Positions 8,726 to 11,186 of a stretch of 11,186 nucleotides of DNA are shown piece by piece. The notes beneath the pieces are model-generated. The model made no database searches and was not told the DNA's origin. It saw only the letters and a list, made by a program, of their open reading frames with translations. Location: assembly GCA_018644745.1 (NCBI GenBank), contig JABGPX010000876.1:1-11186 (forward strand). The letters run 5' to 3'. The first letter of the stretch is position 1. Each line of letters opens with the position of its first letter. The translations under genes were made by a program, and so were the position numbers. The stretch comes from Spirochaetales bacterium (lineage in GTDB: Bacteria > Spirochaetota > Spirochaetia > ARS1246).

Positions 8726-10102
8726 TTGGTAATGAGCGGCTGGTATTTAAGCACGTTATGTATCTACGCTGAAAAGGATCCTGATGGCCCGTGGGCCGAG
8801 GCAGCGAATCGCTTGGTCGATGGACTCAGGAAAGTAACCATCGTCGACGGAGATTACGCATACCTTTTTTTGAATTGCACAGAGCCCGGTAAGGACGTTG
8901 TGAAACCAGCCGAGCCTCCTCGAGGCTTTCGCGCTGCTATTAATGGATGGGTTGCTTATGGTTTGGTTCAGGCTTACCGATCATTTGGGCGCACGGATGC
9001 ACTCGAACTTGCTCATAAAATCATGCGATTCGTGATGCTTGAGTCCGAGTATTTCGATGAGGACGGCAGGTTCTGTGAGGACATCCCGGGCATCACGCAT
9101 TTTCACGCCCATACCCGACAGATTGATTCAGCGTTGATGGTACTTAATTTTGTTGATGACCAGGAATTACTCGAGCGCACGGAGAAGGCGTATGCATTTG
9201 CACGGGGGAAAGGCGACGCGGTCACGGGCTTCTTCCCTGAATGGCTAGGACGTCCAAAGGACAATCCATGTTCCTCGGAAATCTGCGAGGTGGCGGATAT
9301 GATCTGTGCGGCACTGAAACTGTGCCGCCTCGGTCGTGATAAATGGGATGATGTGGATCGGTGGACTCGTAATCAGTTTGCGGAGTGCCAGCTGGTGAGC
9401 ACGGGTTGGTTGACCGATGGCCGACTGCAACCCATGGATCGCCAAAAGGTTCCACTGTTTGAAGCAGGGTGTGAACACCCGACGCATGGAACAACAGATC
9501 GTGTTGCAGAGCGTTTGGTGGGTGCCTTTTCAGGCTGGCCGGCGGCGAACGATTGGGTGCATGGACACGGCTGGTCCATCATGCACTGTTGTACAGGCAA
9601 CGGTACACGCACGGTCTATCAAGTCTGGAAAGATATTGTGACGTGGGAAGATGGACAGCTTCGAGTAAACCTACTCATGAACCGAGCATCACCGTGGGCT
9701 GACATAAACAGTCATATTCCTTTCACCGGGCGGGTGGACGTTCGCATAAAGCAAGACCTGTTGCTTGAAATTCGCATGCCGGAATGGTGTGAACCCGAGC
9801 AGGCCTGTTGTCAGGTCAATGGCGAACACCGACCGCTCACTTTTGATGTGCGATACGCACAGGTTGGACAGGTTCAAGCTGACGACGAAGTAGTTTTTGA
9901 GTTCCCAATTACAGAGCGAACAGAACAGCTGGAGATCGAGAATCAGAACTACACGGTAACGTTGCGCGGCAACGATGTTGTATATATCGACCCAGCGGGT
10001 AAGACATGTCCTTTGTATCAAAAAGGTCACTTCCGTCTTGGCGAGACCTCTTGGAAAAAGACGAATCGTTGGGTTCCCGACAAGGAGATCTCCTGGATGT
10101 AA
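8726..10102 (+). CDS. GH127/DUF1680-type glycoside hydrolase, catalytic part after frameshift
   Basis: The catalytic part of a probable beta-L-arabinofuranosidase-like enzyme (PF07944 superfamily). In GH127 enzymes such as HypBA1 a zinc is held by one Glu and three Cys, written Glu-x-Cys and Cys-Cys, one Cys being the nucleophile. Here the rejoined protein has Glu337-x-Cys339 in 'SSEICEVADM' and Cys440-Cys441 in 'HCCTGNGTR', with Glu324 in 'FFPEWL' as a candidate acid/base; spacing is close to that family. 'GNGTR' after the Cys pair differs from the 'CCPPN' of classical GH127, so the subfamily and substrate are uncertain. The end (about 470-610) looks like beta-sandwich. TTG 8726 is only the first start-like codon after the break, not a believable start: the frame is open back to 8642. 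It ends 1 base from the convergent peptidase stop. Confidence 0.85.
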   Translation: MVMSGWYLSTLCIYAEKDPDGPWAEAANRLVDGLRKVTIVDGDYAYLFLNCTEPGKDVVKPAEPPRGFRAAINGWVAYGLVQAYRSFGRTDALELAHKIMRFVMLESEYFDEDGRFCEDIPGITHFHAHTRQIDSALMVLNFVDDQELLERTEKAYAFARGKGDAVTGFFPEWLGRPKDNPCSSEICEVADMICAALKLCRLGRDKWDDVDRWTRNQFAECQLVSTGWLTDGRLQPMDRQKVPLFEAGCEHPTHGTTDRVAERLVGAFSGWPAANDWVHGHGWSIMHCCTGNGTRTVYQVWKDIVTWEDGQLRVNLLMNRASPWADINSHIPFTGRVDVRIKQDLLLEIRMPEWCEPEQACCQVNGEHRPLTFDVRYAQVGQVQADDEVVFEFPITERTEQLEIENQNYTVTLRGNDVVYIDPAGKTCPLYQKGHFRLGETSWKKTNRWVPDKEISWM

Positions 10103-10103
10103 A

Positions 10104-11180
10104 CTATTTCTCCAATCTGCCGGGTTGTCCTATTCCTGGAAGCAATGCGGTAATGGTGCCGGCATCTTTTTTGACGAGATACCGATGTAAAATATCAACT
10201 GTTGCTTCTACAATTGATGGTTCAATTTTATCGACAGTATCCCAAGGAGTGTGATATACAAGCTGGTCACGAATTATGGCGGTCGACATGCCGAAAATCG
10301 TTGTCGTTGGTATACCCGCATGACCGAATTCTGCGGCGTCAGTGGCGCCACCTCCAAATGGAAGCTTAATTATGCGATGGGGATAGCCGGCTGAAGCAGC
10401 AAGTCCGCTGCATGTTTCTGCTACATCATTCGAAAGCCTCTTGAGCCCATTAAGGTCTTTGACGATAAAGCCCAGATCTCTGAGACTATATAAACACTCC
10501 ATATTGATTACCGTAGTCGGGATTTCATGCAATTCACCATAATGGCGTTTTACAAAGCGTTTCGCCCCACGTAAACCGGGTTCTTCCGCGTCGGTACTGA
10601 GCGCAATAATACGCGTATGCTTTAGCCGGTTCTCTCTAAAGAAATCTGCCATATGTATTGCTATTTCCGACGCTATTAAATTATCGCCGGCGCCAGGTGA
10701 TACGTGATGATAATCGACAGAAAAAAAACTCTGTAGGGGTATAACTGATCCTGCTGCGATAATGATGGGCAGCCACGAGCTAACCGCAGGATCTGTCTCG
10801 GCTACCAAGCGATATACGCACCAAAAGAGAACGACTAAAGTCGCTAGAAAGTAAGTAGTCATATTCAAAAAAATTCGGATTCCATACAGTTTTTGCCACC
10901 TGAGTAGCCAGCGAAAAACATAGGCTGCGTCATGGTGACCAGCAACAATGACTTGCTGCTTTACTTCCTCTTTGGGTTCTACGACACCATATACATTCCA
11001 CCCAGTCGCTTTAGGGAAAAGGAAATCAAAAACCTCCATGAATGCGGTTCCCTGAAGAAAGACATATATAATTCCAAAAATGAAAACCGCAAGTGAAAAA
11101 TAGACCGACGCACCTCCTACAAACAGAATTGAGGCTGCAATCAAGTAAGAAACTGTAAAGATATATCCAGAGGAATACAT
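10104..11180 (-). CDS. Membrane-anchored M28-family metallopeptidase, probably partial at right edge
   Basis: A zinc aminopeptidase-like protein of the M28 fold. The expected two-zinc site is complete: His82-x-Asp84 in 'AGHHDAA', Asp166 in 'GAGDNLIA', Glu199-Glu200 in 'DAEEPGLRGA', Glu228 in 'NMECLYS' and His310 in 'VYHTPWDTVDKI'. Two hydrophobic helices lie before the domain (about 7-45), and two more (about 105-125 and 134-152) lie between the first and second metal-binding motifs. ATG 11180 has GGAGCA directly before it, but the frame is still open at the window end, and the N-terminal segment usual in M28 proteins is missing, so the true start may lie outside. The C-terminus is convergent with the hydrolase gene, stops 1 base apart. 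Substrates and the side of the membrane that holds the active site are unknown. Confidence 0.85.
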   Translation of the reverse strand: MYSSGYIFTVSYLIAASILFVGGASVYFSLAVFIFGIIYVFLQGTAFMEVFDFLFPKATGWNVYGVVEPKEEVKQQVIVAGHHDAAYVFRWLLRWQKLYGIRIFLNMTTYFLATLVVLFWCVYRLVAETDPAVSSWLPIIIAAGSVIPLQSFFSVDYHHVSPGAGDNLIASEIAIHMADFFRENRLKHTRIIALSTDAEEPGLRGAKRFVKRHYGELHEIPTTVINMECLYSLRDLGFIVKDLNGLKRLSNDVAETCSGLAASAGYPHRIIKLPFGGGATDAAEFGHAGIPTTTIFGMSTAIIRDQLVYHTPWDTVDKIEPSIVEATVDILHRYLVKKDAGTITALLPGIGQPGRLEK

Positions 11181-11186
11181 TGCTCC

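Noticed and set aside
9222..10030. Several minus-strand ORFs opposite the glycoside hydrolase
   Set aside because: They mirror the conserved catalytic region and have no recognisable domain or start signals.

Overview
The window shows bacterial chromosomal DNA of moderate GC. The gene set (a periplasmic-sensor hybrid kinase with a signal peptide, a sigma-54-type promoter, ABC-2 exporter permeases and a membrane-embedded peptidase) fits a Gram-negative-type, environmentally versatile bacterium. The phylum cannot be fixed from the sequence. I see no rRNA, tRNA, CRISPR array, IS element or phage gene.

Left half (1-6393), all on the minus strand. In reading direction it holds a very large BvgS-like hybrid sensor kinase (6393 to 1634), then two tightly coupled ABC-2 permease subunits (1552 to 755, and 752 running off the left edge). 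The kinase carries a signal peptide, three tandem periplasmic solute-binding (SBP_bac_3) domains, one membrane helix, a GAF-like domain, HisKA, HATPase, a receiver and Hpt. Its reading frame is broken by one base in an A4/T4 run at 3871-3874, so it reads as two ORFs. Adding one base restores a single 1586-residue protein with all phosphorelay residues present.

Centre (6394-6799) is a divergent intergenic region. It carries a near-perfect -24/-12 (sigma-54) promoter at 6638-6654 pointing right.

Right half, plus strand. A short RecQ-family helicase (6800-8248) is followed after 20 bases by a GH127/DUF1680-type glycoside hydrolase (8269-10102), probably in the same transcript. The hydrolase is also split by a one-base frame change in a short A run (8642-8644). 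Across the break it keeps the Glu-x-Cys and Cys-Cys zinc and nucleophile signature of the GH127 fold. It ends one base from the stop of a convergent minus-strand gene (10104-11180 and beyond), a membrane-anchored M28-type metallopeptidase with helices placed inside the catalytic domain.

Two single-base frame breaks in short A runs, in otherwise intact genes about 5 kb apart, make sequencing or assembly error as likely as real gene decay. The best candidates for novelty are the sigma-54 promoter ahead of a helicase-glycosidase pair, the rearranged short RecQ, the triple-sensor kinase and the helix-interrupted M28 peptidase. None of them on its own proves a new system.
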